Assembly (NCBI GenBank): GCA_036346225.1
Contig: JARFIW010000663.1
Location: 744,001 to 808,000, forward strand
Source: Platerodrilus igneus
Taxonomy: Eukaryota > Arthropoda > Insecta > Coleoptera > Lycidae
Direction: 5' to 3'
DNA: 64,000 nt
The notes under the pieces were generated by a model. It saw only the letters and a program-made list of their open reading frames with translations. It searched no databases and was not told the origin of the DNA. A program made the position numbers and the translations under genes. Shown here one piece after another: positions 45,342-58,420 of the stretch. Numbering within the stretch: the stretch's first letter is position 1; every line of letters starts with the position of its first letter.

Positions 45342-47526
45342 CATGGAAACTATAGGTTAAGAAGGGTATATAGGTCTAGATAATAAATTTTTAACAACTG
45401 TGTATATAGGAAATAGAAACAATTTATTTACGCGCCAAATCAATCAGTTTAGATAGTGAAAACGGACGGTAGGTTATTAAGATATTTTTGTATTTCTAAA
45501 TGGGAATGTAAAAATTGCATAACGGGCAGAAGCTTTAGGGTACACGAAAACTCAAGGATAAGCATAATTAGTTGTAATAGTTTAAATCAAGCGCATGGGA
45601 TAAGAAACGGAGCTTTTGAGTATAGAAAATCGATAATTTAAACGCATATTTCCATTTAAATAAACGAAACGTTCGTTATACAAATCCTAAAAAGTACTAA
45701 AACTCAGAATTATAAATTTTAAACGGACAATTTACTTCAAAGAAACACCTGATAGTTAAATGTCAAGTTCAAAGAACTGAAATATACGTTGGGACAAAAT
45801 TCTATAGAATTGTTTGCACGGACGGTGAGACAAGCTGCTAAAATAACAAATGCTTTGAAGACTAAGTGAAATGAAATATCTATAATGTAAAACAGACAGA
45901 GAACACGTGTATTAAAACGTTGGTTACCATACACGTCTAAAATACGCGGGAGGTTTGGAGGCCAACGACAATATTGATTTTCTGTAGCTTGAGAGGGGTT
46001 CTAAAAGAGACAATAAATATGGGCGAAACGAAAAAAGGTGGCTAGGGGGTGGACGTTATAACGGGGAAAAGCAATATAATTGATCTAAAGCTAGAAGTTT
46101 TGAGAAACTCGCGTCGGTTAGAATTCGTTAAGCTAATTTTTATATAACAGCACGGTAAACTTCGAATTGTTCAGACGTTCAAGTTTGTTACGATAAAAAT
46201 TTGAAGAATCGGTTTTTAATAACAAGCTTTTCGACGAAAACAGGGTCCGTGAGGGGATTCAAAAGCGTATAAATACACTGGGAGAGATATTAACGCTCTC
46301 TTAGATCTTATATCGCTCTTAGATTTTATATCTCTTACATAGCTCTTACGTATTTGCTATAACGTGCTCTTACGGTGTACTGATTGTCGTTTATTAGTTG
46401 AATTATTATACAACATCCTATTTAAAAATGTGCAAAAGCTGTTAGTAACGTACCGGTAATGTATTAAAAGTGTGATTTGCACAAGTGGGTGCTGGCTTAT
46501 AAAAGGTGCAGTTACTACACGCTGCTATCTAATGATAGGATGGTACTTGTGTAAGCGAATTGAGAAATTTAAAACCAGTATGCGTGAAGAGTAATGATTA
46601 TGGAAGGTTAAGTTTGGTCGAGATATCATCCGGGTGGAAAGACTAAAGGTGGTTGCTGAGATTTGGATAGCTAGTGGACATGATTGGGATCCAGGTATAA
46701 TCACTAAGTGTATGGACACAACGACGAGGGCTTTGGAACATATCTTCAGAGGTAACAACGGACGAAGCTTAATCCAGGTAAATAAAATTAATTTCTTGCT
46801 TTTGTTTGAACATTTGTGCTGGTAGTTTGTGCTTGAGTGTTTTGACTTATTGGGGGTGTATTTTATTACCATAAAAACTCATTTAATAGGAGTATATTTC
46901 CAGGATTATTGATATTAATTATTTAAAAATGTTTATTAATGACATAAAAATGTTGTTGTAAGGAGTAAACGGGTCTTTAGCTTTATTTTAAACAAAAATG
47001 CGAGGTGTAAAAGCATTTAGAGTAACTAGGTTATACTGAGCTCAAAATAGACCAAAAATAAAAAATTAATTTAGGGTTGCACGACGGGCGCATCTACTCG
47101 TCTAAAATAAAATTGTTGAAATATATTAAAATTATAAAATTTTAAAAATTTTCAAACTGTATATACAAATGTGTAAATATTTTCGTGCTTATGGAAACTT
47201 GTTAATATGTGTTAAAAAGGTTGAATGTCTTATTGCATTATTGAGTGGTAATTTCATTTGACTGTGTTTGTGAGAAAGGAATGTACGTAGGATGGTAGGT
47301 ATTCAAGAAGAAGCAGATTTCTGAGCTAGCCAGGGTGTGCAGAAATAAGGAGGTGTTCCAAAGGTATTGTAAGAATTTTTTTTATTAATTTTATTTCAGA
47401 AAATTTTATGACGGCCTAATCCGTGGGGCGAGAATTGGTTTAGAGAGATCCACTGCAATTTTATGTTGGCCCAAGCGCGGGGCTTGATTGGTTTTTAAGG
47501 AGAGCTCGTGTTCCCGACTTCCACAG

Positions 47527-47528
<2 letters not shown>
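45339..47528 (+). repeat. LTR-like unit E
   Basis: It starts TGTCATGGAAACTATAGG and ends CCACAGCA at 47528, with (TA)n on both sides. Inside are TATAAATA at 46268-46275, a donor consensus ATCCAGGTAAAT (GT at 46778), an acceptor-like ATTTTATTTCAG ending at 47400, and two cassettes, TGACGGCCTAATCCGTGGGG at 47409 and TTGGCCCAAGCGCGGGGCTT at 47466. A frame over 46634-46825 crosses the donor and is not convincing as a gene. TG...CA ends, promoter and primer site fit an LTR of about 2.2 kb. Confidence 0.6.

Positions 47529-47566
<38 letters not shown>
47529..47566. repeat. (TA)n junction between inverted LTR ends
   Basis: An AT dinucleotide tract lies between CACAGCA and TGCCGTG. The left flank is the 3' end of unit E; the right flank read on the minus strand is CACGGCA, another LTR-type end. 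Confidence 0.85.
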
Positions 47567-47568
<2 letters not shown>

Positions 47569-49524
47569 CCGTGTATCTCGGGTAAAAGCCTCTCACTCAT
47601 CAAAATGTATTCGACAATTTTATTAATTTACCAAAATCGAAAATAAATTTCACACAATAGAAAATTTTTCAAAAATTAATTTCTTACCCAAATTCCAGCT
47701 CCTCCTCGGTTGAATAGCTTTCTTCAACTGCTTCCGGCTAGCTCAGTTGAGCCTCCTCTTAGATACCTAGATTCACTATTATGCTTTGCATCGTTCACGC
47801 ACAGTCTCAATAAAACCACAAAATACAACAATCGTACAATCTTTTATTGATCACTATTTACAAATAAAATTCAATATTATCCACATTTTAGTGATCAAGT
47901 TACACCTCCATAAATCCTATTTTGTAATGTCCTGTATTTTAATTTAAATTATCAAACACATAGAATGTACCCGGAGTAAATGGGCCCTGAATAATATCTT
48001 ATTTCTCATTCTTTCTTTATAATTTATGTTAAATCTACTTAAATTCAGGAGTATGGTGAGCTCATGATAACCCAGTTAATTATGAAAAATGTATGCCCTT
48101 ATACTTCGCATACTCTTACAACAAACAAAAAAAACAAACCCATGTACTCTTTACAAAATTTAACTTCTTGATGGAACGTTAATAAGCTTTATACACAGCT
48201 TCAGATTTCTATTTAAATACCATAATAAAGTTAGTTATACGTATTATTTTCAATACGCAAAATAATGCACAATACCTTCAAAATTCACTCCCATACGTCA
48301 CTCAATATTCATAGTTTCATAGTTTATAACACAATTTTAAAGCGTTACCTGGATTTTTTTGAAGATCCCTGCTCCGTTGATGATGCCGTATATTTGCTTC
48401 TTTCTGCTCTGCAGGCCGCTTCTAGTTATTAGTAGAAGAACCCCATTTAAGTTAAGCTGCTTGCGCTGCCTTCACGGTGTATCCAATTTCCAAATCCAAA
48501 TTAATTATACTTCTTTCATAATTGTTTAATTTAATCCACGTTACATAGCGTCACTACACGAGCTTGTTAAAACAAATGTATGTGGTACCTCAATAAAAAA
48601 ATGTAAACTGTGCCGGCACACTCCGCGTACAAATTATGAGGCTAACACCGTGCTATATAATTTAAAATAATTTTCTATACTTACAAGCTCGTGGTAACTT
48701 TTGTACGTAGTCTGAAGCCATCAAAATATTAAGGGCTTTTATTATATTTTGAAAAGGTATTTATACATTTACGATGCCACCTCTCGGCCGCATTTCACCC
48801 GAAGTCCTTCACTTAGAATAACACGTTCTTAAAATTTTGGTTCAACCGTTTTTGAAATCCTCGAAATTTAGCGCGTCGTCACGATATTTTCTGAAAATTA
48901 ATATTTAATATTCCCGTCTCTTGTCTGATGTACAAATAACGATATCGACCAATAGTCTATCCATTAACGTCTTACAAATCCCGCCTATACTAACGCTGTC
49001 CCTTGCTTATGCATATTCTACGTCTCTTTCTAACCTTGTTTGAGTGGTAGAAATCGATATTCCTGTCCGCGTTCTACAACTCCATGTGGACCCCAAAATA
49101 CGTGCTTTAAATAACCCCTCATTAGGGTTTAATGGGAAAACATCCGACCGTTTACCCGATATTTTTTGAAACTTGTTTGTTATTTATAAAAATAAGTGGA
49201 ACTTGACATTTAGAAACCTGCAGGTGTTCAATTTTAACGAACGTTTTAAACAACATTTCTACGAGTTGGATTTTCAGCGTATTTCAACCCAACCGATATA
49301 TTTGTTTGTTAGCAACGCGTTTCACCTTGATATTATCGATTTTTACACGCTTTTATGCATATTATACGTAAATAACCGTTCAATTAAACTCAATTTAATT
49401 AATAAATTAATGGCATTGGCCTCTACAATTTATTTCATTTGCAAATCTACTAAATTTTAATCATTATTTGTAAAATTTTGTTAATACTTGTTACTTAAAA
49501 ATGAACTAACTGGAATAAATTTCG
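47567..49524 (-). repeat. Probable inverted LTR-like unit G
   Basis: The minus-strand end is ATACACGGCA at 47567. A donor-like ATCCAGGTAACG occurs on the minus strand (GT at plus 48347-48348), identical in its core to units D and E. A clear TATA box and primer-site cassette were not found; only a degenerate GAGTGAGAGGC lies near the end. Open frames such as 49173-49460 have no motif. Confidence 0.35.
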
Positions 49525-51300
49525 CATATATAGATATGATAACGCCGTACTCGGTGTGAATGGCGTTTTCTACTATAACTCCACCTCTCTGTGTTTTCCA
49601 ATCAAATTTAGATTCTCACTAATTTTGTTATTATTCTGCTACAGCTAGCTTTTATTATTCTACACAGAGTGCACAACGTTACGATGATCAATTTTTTTTT
49701 ACCCCTTTATGATTACCTCTTTGTTTGAATTATAAAATAAAGTTAATTAATTCCATATAATGAAAAGAAATATGTACAGGTTTGGAAAATTATTAAAATA
49801 CACGTTTCAATCAATCAATATCACAAGTCTTATTTTATCCCAAAATTTATATGCTTTGAAATCAATCTAAAGTCACCAAAAACTACTCTTTTTATCAAAG
49901 AAGCCTAGAACGTTCTAAACCCCTTTATAATATTACGTACTTTTAACGTATGCAAAGTTTGTTGGTGACTCTGTTACACTTTTATATTAATTAAGCAAAT
50001 TCAATATTCAAATTTAAATAGAAAAAATGCCTTAAAACTAATAAGATCTGACCTGCTACTGTTCAGTTGAATTGAACCCCTTGATTTCCATAGATTATTT
50101 CTTGCTTCTTTATTTTCTCACAACTCAAAATTATATCAAAATCGTCGACGCTGCTTTGAAGTATTATACCCTCAATTAGAATCTTCCATGCATTTAAATT
50201 ATTATACCATCCATTATCAACCAACATCAATTCAGAATTATTATCATCCAATTAAGATTATCCATACATTCGAATTTATTATATCTATCCACTCGAATCA
50301 GGATTATACACCCATTTGGATCATTAACATCGTATACTCATTTGGAATTATTATATCTTTGAATTATTATATTATTACACCTCACTCGAATTATTGTCAT
50401 CAGTCTCGAAGCCATTAATCGGCAAAATAAACTTTCATATTTGTCGGACTTACTTGTCACTATCTAATTTCACTATTAAAATATTATTACGCGTGACTTT
50501 TAGGATCAGAGTATCGCAGCTTGGCCTTCTTGAGTTAAAACTGAGCTCTCCCATCATTCTTGCTATTAATACAGGCTCAACCCACTTGTATGTGGGTTGG
50601 GTTTCCACCAAGTCCGTCGCTTACCTTAACCAATAAAGTCTTTGTATTTCCTGCACTTGAAGTGGTTTTTTGATGTAATATATTCGTTTCCCGAGTAATG
50701 GTTGTTTGCTTATAGATACCTCGTTATCAGACCATACGTTGTTTTGAGTAAATAATCGCGTTTTCCATATTATACAAAAATACATGATGTAATTTGAATT
50801 TTACTTTCGTCAATTTTTATTTATTTACGCATCTTTGAACTGCATTTTCTTATCAAAAATGTTGATTGTTTCTACGCACTTCCACAAGGCTTTGTTAAGT
50901 TTTATCTCTTATCTCCGTAATATATTATAACTAATTAGGACCCTTTTCAATGCGTGTTTAATTACCTTTATTATCATTCCTCTAAATACGCGTGCGTTTA
51001 CTGAAAAATATAGTTATTTGCATTACTTAAAATTCTTAAAGCTCTATATACCGGGTGTTGAATATTTATTATCTACCTTATGTATGAATTACCTATTTCT
51101 ATGCTAAATATGCGTCCTATTCTTATAAGATGTGTTTATTTGCGTCGCTTAAAACTACTTATGCTCTATATACAGGGTGTTAAATGTTTACTGTTTACAT
51201 ACTATAAGAATTATTAAATTTTCTACTAAATAAATGCAGTTTCTGCTTCCTATCGTAATTTATGGTTTCTGCACGACCTTTGCTATACAATATACCCTTA
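49525..51300 (-). repeat. LTR-like unit Y, inverted copy D
   Basis: Read on the minus strand it aligns with Y(A): the start region TATAGCAAAGGTCGTGCAG near 51290, tandem units of about 120 bases with AACACCC(G/T)GTATATAGAGC near 51180 and 51060, the ATTCGAATG-type minisatellite at 50200-50420, and ACACCGAGTACGGCGTTATC at about 49557-49538. The TGCTGTGATAAGG start is missing. Confidence 0.6.
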
Positions 51301-51319
51301 AACATATATTTATTTATAT

Positions 51320-53637
51320 TGCTGTGTTTCTGTAATTTATGCCCCACAAATTGGGTGCCATAATTGCCACGAATCTTCTATTTGCACCCCTCAGTTGGGC
51401 TGTCATAAAAAAATTACGATGATTACTTTCGGAAACTCCCCAAAATTTTTTAAATGTAATTACAAAATTGTCTACCTACCTAAAATTGAAGGTCTACCAC
51501 CTAGACTTACAATTTATACTATTTGACCACAATATTCTTTGAAGATGTTTTTTACTCAGACGCCAAAACTTCCAACTTTCTCAGAGATATCCGCCACGGC
51601 TGCTCACTCGTTCCCTGAAAATCCTAATCTACTAAAAATAACACTGACCACCAAAACTACATAAATATTTATTAACGTATCCAATCAGTTGCGTATCAAT
51701 TCAGTTTACATACCTCATGTATTTCAAGCTCAAAAACATTTAATTAGTTGTGGTAAATAATAGCTCAGTTTAAAGAAAATAAATTCAGAATCATCCTACA
51801 TCAATCCTGAAACAAAGTAACTGGACTTATTTTCAACCTTTACCTTATACTCCATGTCAAATACGAGCTCATAGTAAACCTCCTTTTATCTACGTGCTAA
51901 CAACGGCACTGCAATTTCCTGAAACCCTTTCACTTTTTACAAAAATTATACTTTTCACCTTCAAGTGATATCATCAAATTATTACATCAAATTTTCATTT
52001 AGTCCTTTTTAAATTGACTCATCAATTAAAATGTTTTTAAACCATAATAAATGCACAAAACTCACAAAATTGTCACTCAGAAAATCACCAACGAAAACAA
52101 ACAAAAGTCTTATAAGTAGAGTTACCTGGATTTTGTTTCAAGTGCTCTCTACATGGACACCATCTCCAACGTGATCTTCCTTCTCGACTGCACGTTCAGA
52201 TACTGTCTCCAGGTGGCCTCCCACCATCAGGAACACACCGTTTCTAATTAAATTCTTCTACACAAGTGCACGGTACTACAATGCTCTTGTGCACTTGCTG
52301 GTCCATCCATACATTTACTCTGTACTCAGAGTACATACGCCGCCTTCAAACACACAGAACTAAAATTGTACTTACTTGCGTTATAATTTTGATTATTTAT
52401 AGCCAAAGATATAAAAGCACCCACTTGTGCTAATTTAACTGTAACTTTACTCAATCACCTTGCTAAGTAGTTAGGTAGGCGATCGTAGGTAAAAATAGAG
52501 AGAAGAGAGATTCACCACCTCCTACGGGTTTATATCAGCTTCAAAAACCACCCCCTACATCAATTTCCAACACCCCTGTCGCACTTTTCTTAGTATCACG
52601 GCACAAACAAGCCAACGGTTAAACACTTTCACAAACTATCCAATTATCCTTGAAAAATTCTACGTATTTAGCCTACCGTACACAACCTTCTTTCAAATCT
52701 AAGAAATTCTCGCTCCAAACAAGCTCGATACCCCAAAATCCTCATTAAAATTTTTTACCCAGCACGGTCTTTCGCGAAACCCTAGCAACTGCCGTTTTAG
52801 TTCTAGCCTCTGCAATACGCCTACTGTAGATGCGTATATCTCTCGTTTCATTCCCACCCATAAACAAAAACTTCCGTCTTATTTTATCTTTAAACATTAT
52901 TCTCCCGTTTGTTCATAAGCGCTGTTTCGCCTAACCACCGCTATCGTCATTTATCATTCTCTTGTTTATTTAGTATAACTGTCGTGCTCTATTGTAAAAT
53001 TTCCCTAGATTCTTATACCCTTACTGCTCGATTTATTCCGAAAACATAGCGTGTCTTCGTCCCGCTCCAATATCAAGCCCTTCAAAGTCAAACGTTCTAC
53101 TAAACATCTGTTATGCTCCCTTCTTTACTAAACCATGCAACTATAGTCTTTTCTCTCTATAAATCGATATTGTTTTCGTACGTGCTGTCTGCACCTGTGT
53201 TTTGTCCTCATTATATTTTTCCAGCTATTATTTGTTGACGAGATTTTATGTTCGTTATCTGTTTACAACTATAAAGTTCTTAGAATTCATAACACGTGCA
53301 ACTTAAATAACGACTGCCGCTTTAAATATGCTCTCAAGCTGAAAGCTTTTATTCTTTAAAATATTAAAACAAATCTTAATTATTTTTGCCGTAATTTACG
53401 TTTTATACGCATTTACATAATTATGCGCCTTAAATTATGTTTCCCAACTTATTAATAATTAATATTTACAATAAAAATTTATGCTATATTCAACTAACCC
53501 TAATATCTACTGGTAATTTGTCAAATACGAACCGATTTTGTTCAAATATGGCTCAAACTTCGCGTAACAAATTTGTACACTTTCTAATTTGACATATATA
53601 CAAATTTGAGCTTGCTGATGCCGTTTTATGACATCAG

Positions 53638-53638
<1 letters not shown>
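51320..53638 (-). repeat. LTR-like unit D, inverted
   Basis: On the minus strand it has a TATA box GATATAAA (52529-52536), donor ATCCAGGTAACTC (GT at plus 52124-52125), two cassettes (TGACAGCCCAACTGAGGGGT at 51405 down, TGGCACCCAATTTGTGGGGC at 51360 down) and the end CACAGCA at 51320-51326. It shares GCACAAGTGGGTGCT with unit E. Its beginning abuts the long (TA)n at 53639. Confidence 0.55.

Positions 53639-53679
<41 letters not shown>
53639..53679. repeat. (TA)n between inverted D and direct X(B)
   Basis: A pure TA tract of about 40 bases separating two LTR-like units in opposite orientation. Confidence 0.95.
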
Positions 53680-53681
<2 letters not shown>

Positions 53682-56046
53682 CTCATATTTAGACCAGGGT
53701 AGAAAATTAAATAATCACATCAAATAATTTTAATCACCGTGTATAAGGAATTTTATTAAATAATACGCTTTATTAAAACCATGAAGCATAAATAAATTCG
53801 GTCGTTTCAGTAAAAATAAGAAATTTAAAATCATGTACAAGACGCTTTATATCAAAAGAAACAGTATTAACAAGCTCTACGGGTAATGTAATTATTCCGA
53901 GGAAAGAAACAAAGACCAATTACGTGCAAAATTTACATTAATTGATTTAAGTTCTGGGTAACAAGTAGTAGACAAAGTGAACAGATAGCAATTGAATATT
54001 TAATTAGGATTCACTAAAAATTAAAGGCTATTATTTTTAATTGAAGTTAATTGAATCGTTAGTAACAGATAATATCTATAGAAACTTGTAAAAACCCAAT
54101 AAAATGCAAATCCTAGAAGTGTTAGTTAGAAGTAGGATGTTTGAACACACCTGCGTATTTTAAAAGGCAATTTCAGTTTAATTTGTTTAGATAAACATGT
54201 CGATTCTAAGGATATTGGAAACGGTCAGATGCTTTAGCACGAAATACAAAACAGGGTTTATTTAAAAGCTCTGAGAATTAATATTATTTTGAACACCTGC
54301 GTAGTTTAAATATCACGTACGGCGAAAATTGTGTAGATAACAAATGGTTTCAAAGAATCTTGGAGAAACCGGGGCTTAATATTCACGAGAAGGTGCGATA
54401 CGGGGTTATTAAACCCAGATAGTCCACATGGACTAAAATATAATCGATAAGAAAGAATATCAATTTGCACCAATACGAACAGGTTAGAAAAGGAAAGAGA
54501 AAATGCGTCAAGCAAAGACACATATAGTAAAAGGCGTGATTTAAGCAACGTCACGAGGGTCACAATTGGTTGAAAATAGGATGCAAATATCAGAGGTAGA
54601 AACAACAATTTCTGTACAAAATTAATTAGTTTTTCTCGGACATGTTTGCGTGCCGTGTGAGAATTTCTGAGATGTAACTGGGGCGAGTGAAAAATTCGTA
54701 AAAACCGACGCGCGAGCGACGGACTGGGAACATAGCATGAGAAATTCTTAAGAATTGTCTGTTTTGAGGACAAAAGCGACGTGCCGGCTATTCGCTATAT
54801 ATACCGGTGGTAATATGAATTTCGGCCTCTTAGACTTTTGACTATTCGATGCGTTAAAAGCTCTTACATCCGCGACTTGATTGAAGATGTTAAACAGTGC
54901 ATTTTAGTTTGATAAAATAATTTAAAGTTTGCTCGTATATTTTAGTGATTCAAAATAGTTTGTTATTTACGTGCTAACATGAATGTACTTCAGTGCACTT
55001 AGATACAAGGTAATAAAATTTAGTATCACTGTACCAATTGGTAAAATTTACTATGACAAATAAATACACAAAAGTAGGCAGTTTTGGCGTATATTGGTGA
55101 AAGAAGTATGAATTTCTTTGCTATTTTTCGGGGGTGTTAATAATTAAATGGTTCAAAACGTGTCTGGATCCACAAAACCAGGGTCAGATATACACAGATG
55201 AGTTCCGGAAAAGCCCAGAAACAACTTTAAATAAATGGTGATGGAGAAAATTTTAAAAGCGTCGAGAATTAGAAGCCGTAAATATAATCCTGTTGGAATG
55301 GTGTGATTAACTAAAGGGACGATGTACATTGAAGCTACGAGGACAGTAACCTTCAGGTAAATTATACTATTTTGTTTGACATTTTTGTGTGTGTTGAATT
55401 ACTTTATAATTGATTTACTTTAAATGGACATTAGTGAAATTGTACTAACCATAAAATTTTAATGTTAAGATGAAATTTGCTTGTTTAAGTAGAAAGGGGT
55501 ATTTAGTATTGATGTTCTGGATTATGATGAAATTTTAGGTATATCTTTGAGCTCAATTAGACGAACCTGGTTAATTAACGTAAAGGGTGGTAGATGCTCC
55601 TTTTACTCTGCATATATTGTTATAGTAATTAGTAGGCATCCTACAAGGACTTTAATTCTGGATGCACGTTAAAATGATAATAAAATTAATCTTGAAATTC
55701 TTTTTAAAACTGAAATTTATGCTGAATTTTAATCTTGAAATTTTAATGTATTGTGAATATTGATGTAAATAGAGTTGACGTTGATGTTTGTGGTAGGAAT
55801 GTGTTTGTTTTTTTATGTATGAGGATGAAAGTTATATAGGGGAGCAGCCGAGGCGATTAACAGAAGAAAGTCAATGGACCAACACAGTTAAAGTAATGAA
55901 TAGCTTTTCGTAGGATTCACAGCATTCTGGACATCCAATTAGAAGGGGCCCGAATTGAAAAGCGGAGTACCCGGATTTTGGTGGTATCACAGCATTCTTT
56001 GACGCCCAATTCGTGAGGCTCGACAAGAATACAAGCAATCACAGCA
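53680..56046 (+). repeat. LTR-like unit X, copy B
   Basis: A close relative of X(A): TTACTCATATTTAGACCAGG start, TATATATA at 54796-54803, donor TTCAGGTAAA (GT at 55357), end CACAGCA 56040-56046. Two complete cassettes precede the end: CACAGCATTCTGGACATCC (55918) and CACAGCATTCTTTGACGCCC (55988), the second running on through AATTCGTGAGGCTCGA. A minus-strand frame at 54306-54773 (155 codons) is not conserved in X(A) and is rejected as a gene. Confidence 0.65.
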
Positions 56047-56056
56047 ATATATATAT
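56047..56056. repeat. Short TA tract inside a palindrome
   Basis: CACAGCA, ten A/T bases, then TGCTGTG: the whole 56040-56063 is a near-perfect palindrome formed by the end of X(B) and the start of Y(B). Confidence 0.9.
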
Positions 56057-58003
56057 TGCTGTGATAAGGGGTTGTTTAAGGGTATATTTTATAGCATAGG
56101 TCGTGCAGGAATTAGAAATTATAATAGGAAGCAGAAAAACTGCATTTATGTAATAGAAAATTGAGTAATTAGGATAGTTTGTAAATAGAAAGCAGTCAAC
56201 ACCCTGTGTATAGAGTACAAGTAGTTTTAAGCGACGCAAATAGACACATCTTACGACAAGAAGACGCATAGTTAGCATAGAAATAAGTAATACATGCATT
56301 AAGTAGATAACGAATATTTAACACCCTGTAGATAGAGTTTTAGTTAATTTAGGTAATGCAAATAACGATATTGTTTAGTAGAAGCACGCGTATTTATAAG
56401 TAAACAATAAATGTAATTAAACACGCATTTAAAAGAATGCCAATCAGTTATGATAATACGGAGATAAGAAATAAAGCTTAAAGAAGCGTAGTGTAAGTGC
56501 GTACAAACGATTAACAATTTTGATAAGTAAAGGTGATTAAAAATTGCGTTAATAAACAAGCATATATGAAAATGGAAAGTTAAATTGCATCAGGTATTTG
56601 TGTACAACATGGAAAAGCAATTATAATTCTCAAAACACCGCATGTCTGATAACAAAGCAGCTGGAAGCAAACAACAATTATTTGACAGGACGAGAATGTT
56701 ACATCAGAAACTACTTTATATGCAAAGACTTGATTGGTTAAAATTAGCGACGGGCTTGTGAGCCATGCCCACAGATGAAGTGGGACATCAAGCATATATT
56801 AACAGCGACATTGATAACGAAGACAGTTTTCAACTCAACAAAGGCCGAAGTGCGCCACTTTCAACCTAAGTGTAACACGTAAGAATAATTTAAAAATGAA
56901 AATTGTTTAAGTGCGACTAAGATGAAAATTACGATTGCCGATTAAACGTAAGTAAATTGTGGGGAAGTTATTAAACTGAAACATAATAATAATAGGGCTC
57001 AGAGTCTGGTGAAAATAAATTCTAAGTCTGGTGAGAAAAAGTAATGTAATAATTCGAATGATAATCCAATTTTGAGTCCGAGGAGATTAAATGATATTCT
57101 GAGTCTGGTGAGAAAAAGTCATAAGTCTAAATGAGACGACAATAATTTGGAGAGAACAATTCTAAGTCTGAGGCTGATGAGAATAAGTCTAAGTTTCAAG
57201 ACAATAATTCAAAGGACAATATTTCGAATGGGCATATAATGATTCTGAATTGGTGGAGAGTAATTTTGATCCAAATGGATGGTATAATGCATGGAAAGCA
57301 CAATTAATGCGTCGATAATTTTAGTTACGAGAAGGAAATAACGAAGAAAACAGACCAGGTTAGATTTTTAATTTTAAGACATTTTTTTCTATTTGAATTT
57401 AAATAGGAATATTGAATTTGCTTAATATAAATTAATGTGACGGAGTCAACAAAACAACGAACTTGCATACGTATAAAGTGCGTTAAATGACAAAGGGGTT
57501 TTGAACGTTCCAGGCTTCTTTTTATAAAAACAATAGGTTTCTTGGTGACTTTAGATTGATTAAAAAGCATATAATTTTTGAGATAATTAAGATTTACAAC
57601 ATTAATTGATTGAAAAGTGTATTTTAAATAATTTACAAAACCTGTACATAATATTTGCTTTTCATTATATGGAATTGAATTAACTTCATTTTATAATTTA
57701 AGATAAAAGCTAGTCGAGGCCAAATGATAAAATTTATGGAAGTGTGATTAGATAATTTAAACAATAAAGGAGGAGTTATAAGTTGAATACGCCATTGATA
57801 ACGAGTAAGGCGGTAACACATCAAGTATTGTTATTGGTCGACACAAGGTCGGTTTACGATAAAATCCTGTTAGTTCCAGTTAGTTCATAGCAATAATTTA
57901 TATGGCCGCCCAAACGATAGCGCAAGAATAATTGTGAAGAGTTCATAGCAATAATTTATGACGGCCCAACGTCGGCGCACGAAAAATCCGAGGGTTCATA
58001 GCA
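56057..58003 (+). repeat. LTR-like unit Y, copy B
   Basis: It starts TGCTGTGATAAGGGGTTG and ends TTCATAGCA, a matching short inverted terminus. Two tandem units of about 122 bases with ACACCCTGT(G/A) lie at 56160-56390, and imperfect AAGTCTGGTGAGAA-type repeats at 57000-57200. The end carries two cassettes, each with AGTTCATAGCAATAATTTAT followed by TGGCCGCCCAAACG (57903) or TGACGGCCCAACGTCGGCGC (57959). No coding content. Confidence 0.62.
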
Positions 58004-58420
58004 ATATATATATATATAACTCTAATTTAGACCAGGGTAGAAAATTAATAGACGACATCAAATAATTTTAATCACCGTGTATAAGGAAGCTTTGGGTAAT
58101 AATACGCTTCATTTAAAGGCATATTGGTTAAATTCGTCATATACTTCTAAACATAAGGTTTATATTGTTTAGATAATGTTAAACCCCGGGTATATCAAAG
58201 CAGTGAAAAATAGTACGCTTAATTAAAGGCCTACTGTGTAGATTTAAATCATTCAATTAGAATGTAGGGTTTGTAAATAATCATAATCAAAGTGTAAAAG
58301 GAAGTAATGTAGAATTTCATTAGATAATACGCATTATTAAAACCATGGACCATAAAAATTTATTCGATTCGTTAAAAATAAGGGGATTAGATTATTTACT
58401 GGACGCTTTCTATAAAAAGA

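Noticed and set aside
46634..46825. Small gene in unit E
   Set aside because: The frame crosses the conserved splice donor and its equivalent is closed by stops in X(A), X(B) and X(C).
47406..47603. Protein frames across (TA)n tracts
   Set aside because: The Ile-Tyr runs simply translate the dinucleotide repeat.
54306..54773. 155-codon minus-strand frame as a gene
   Set aside because: It lies inside repeat unit X(B); the corresponding stretch of X(A) does not keep the frame open, and the translation has no motif.
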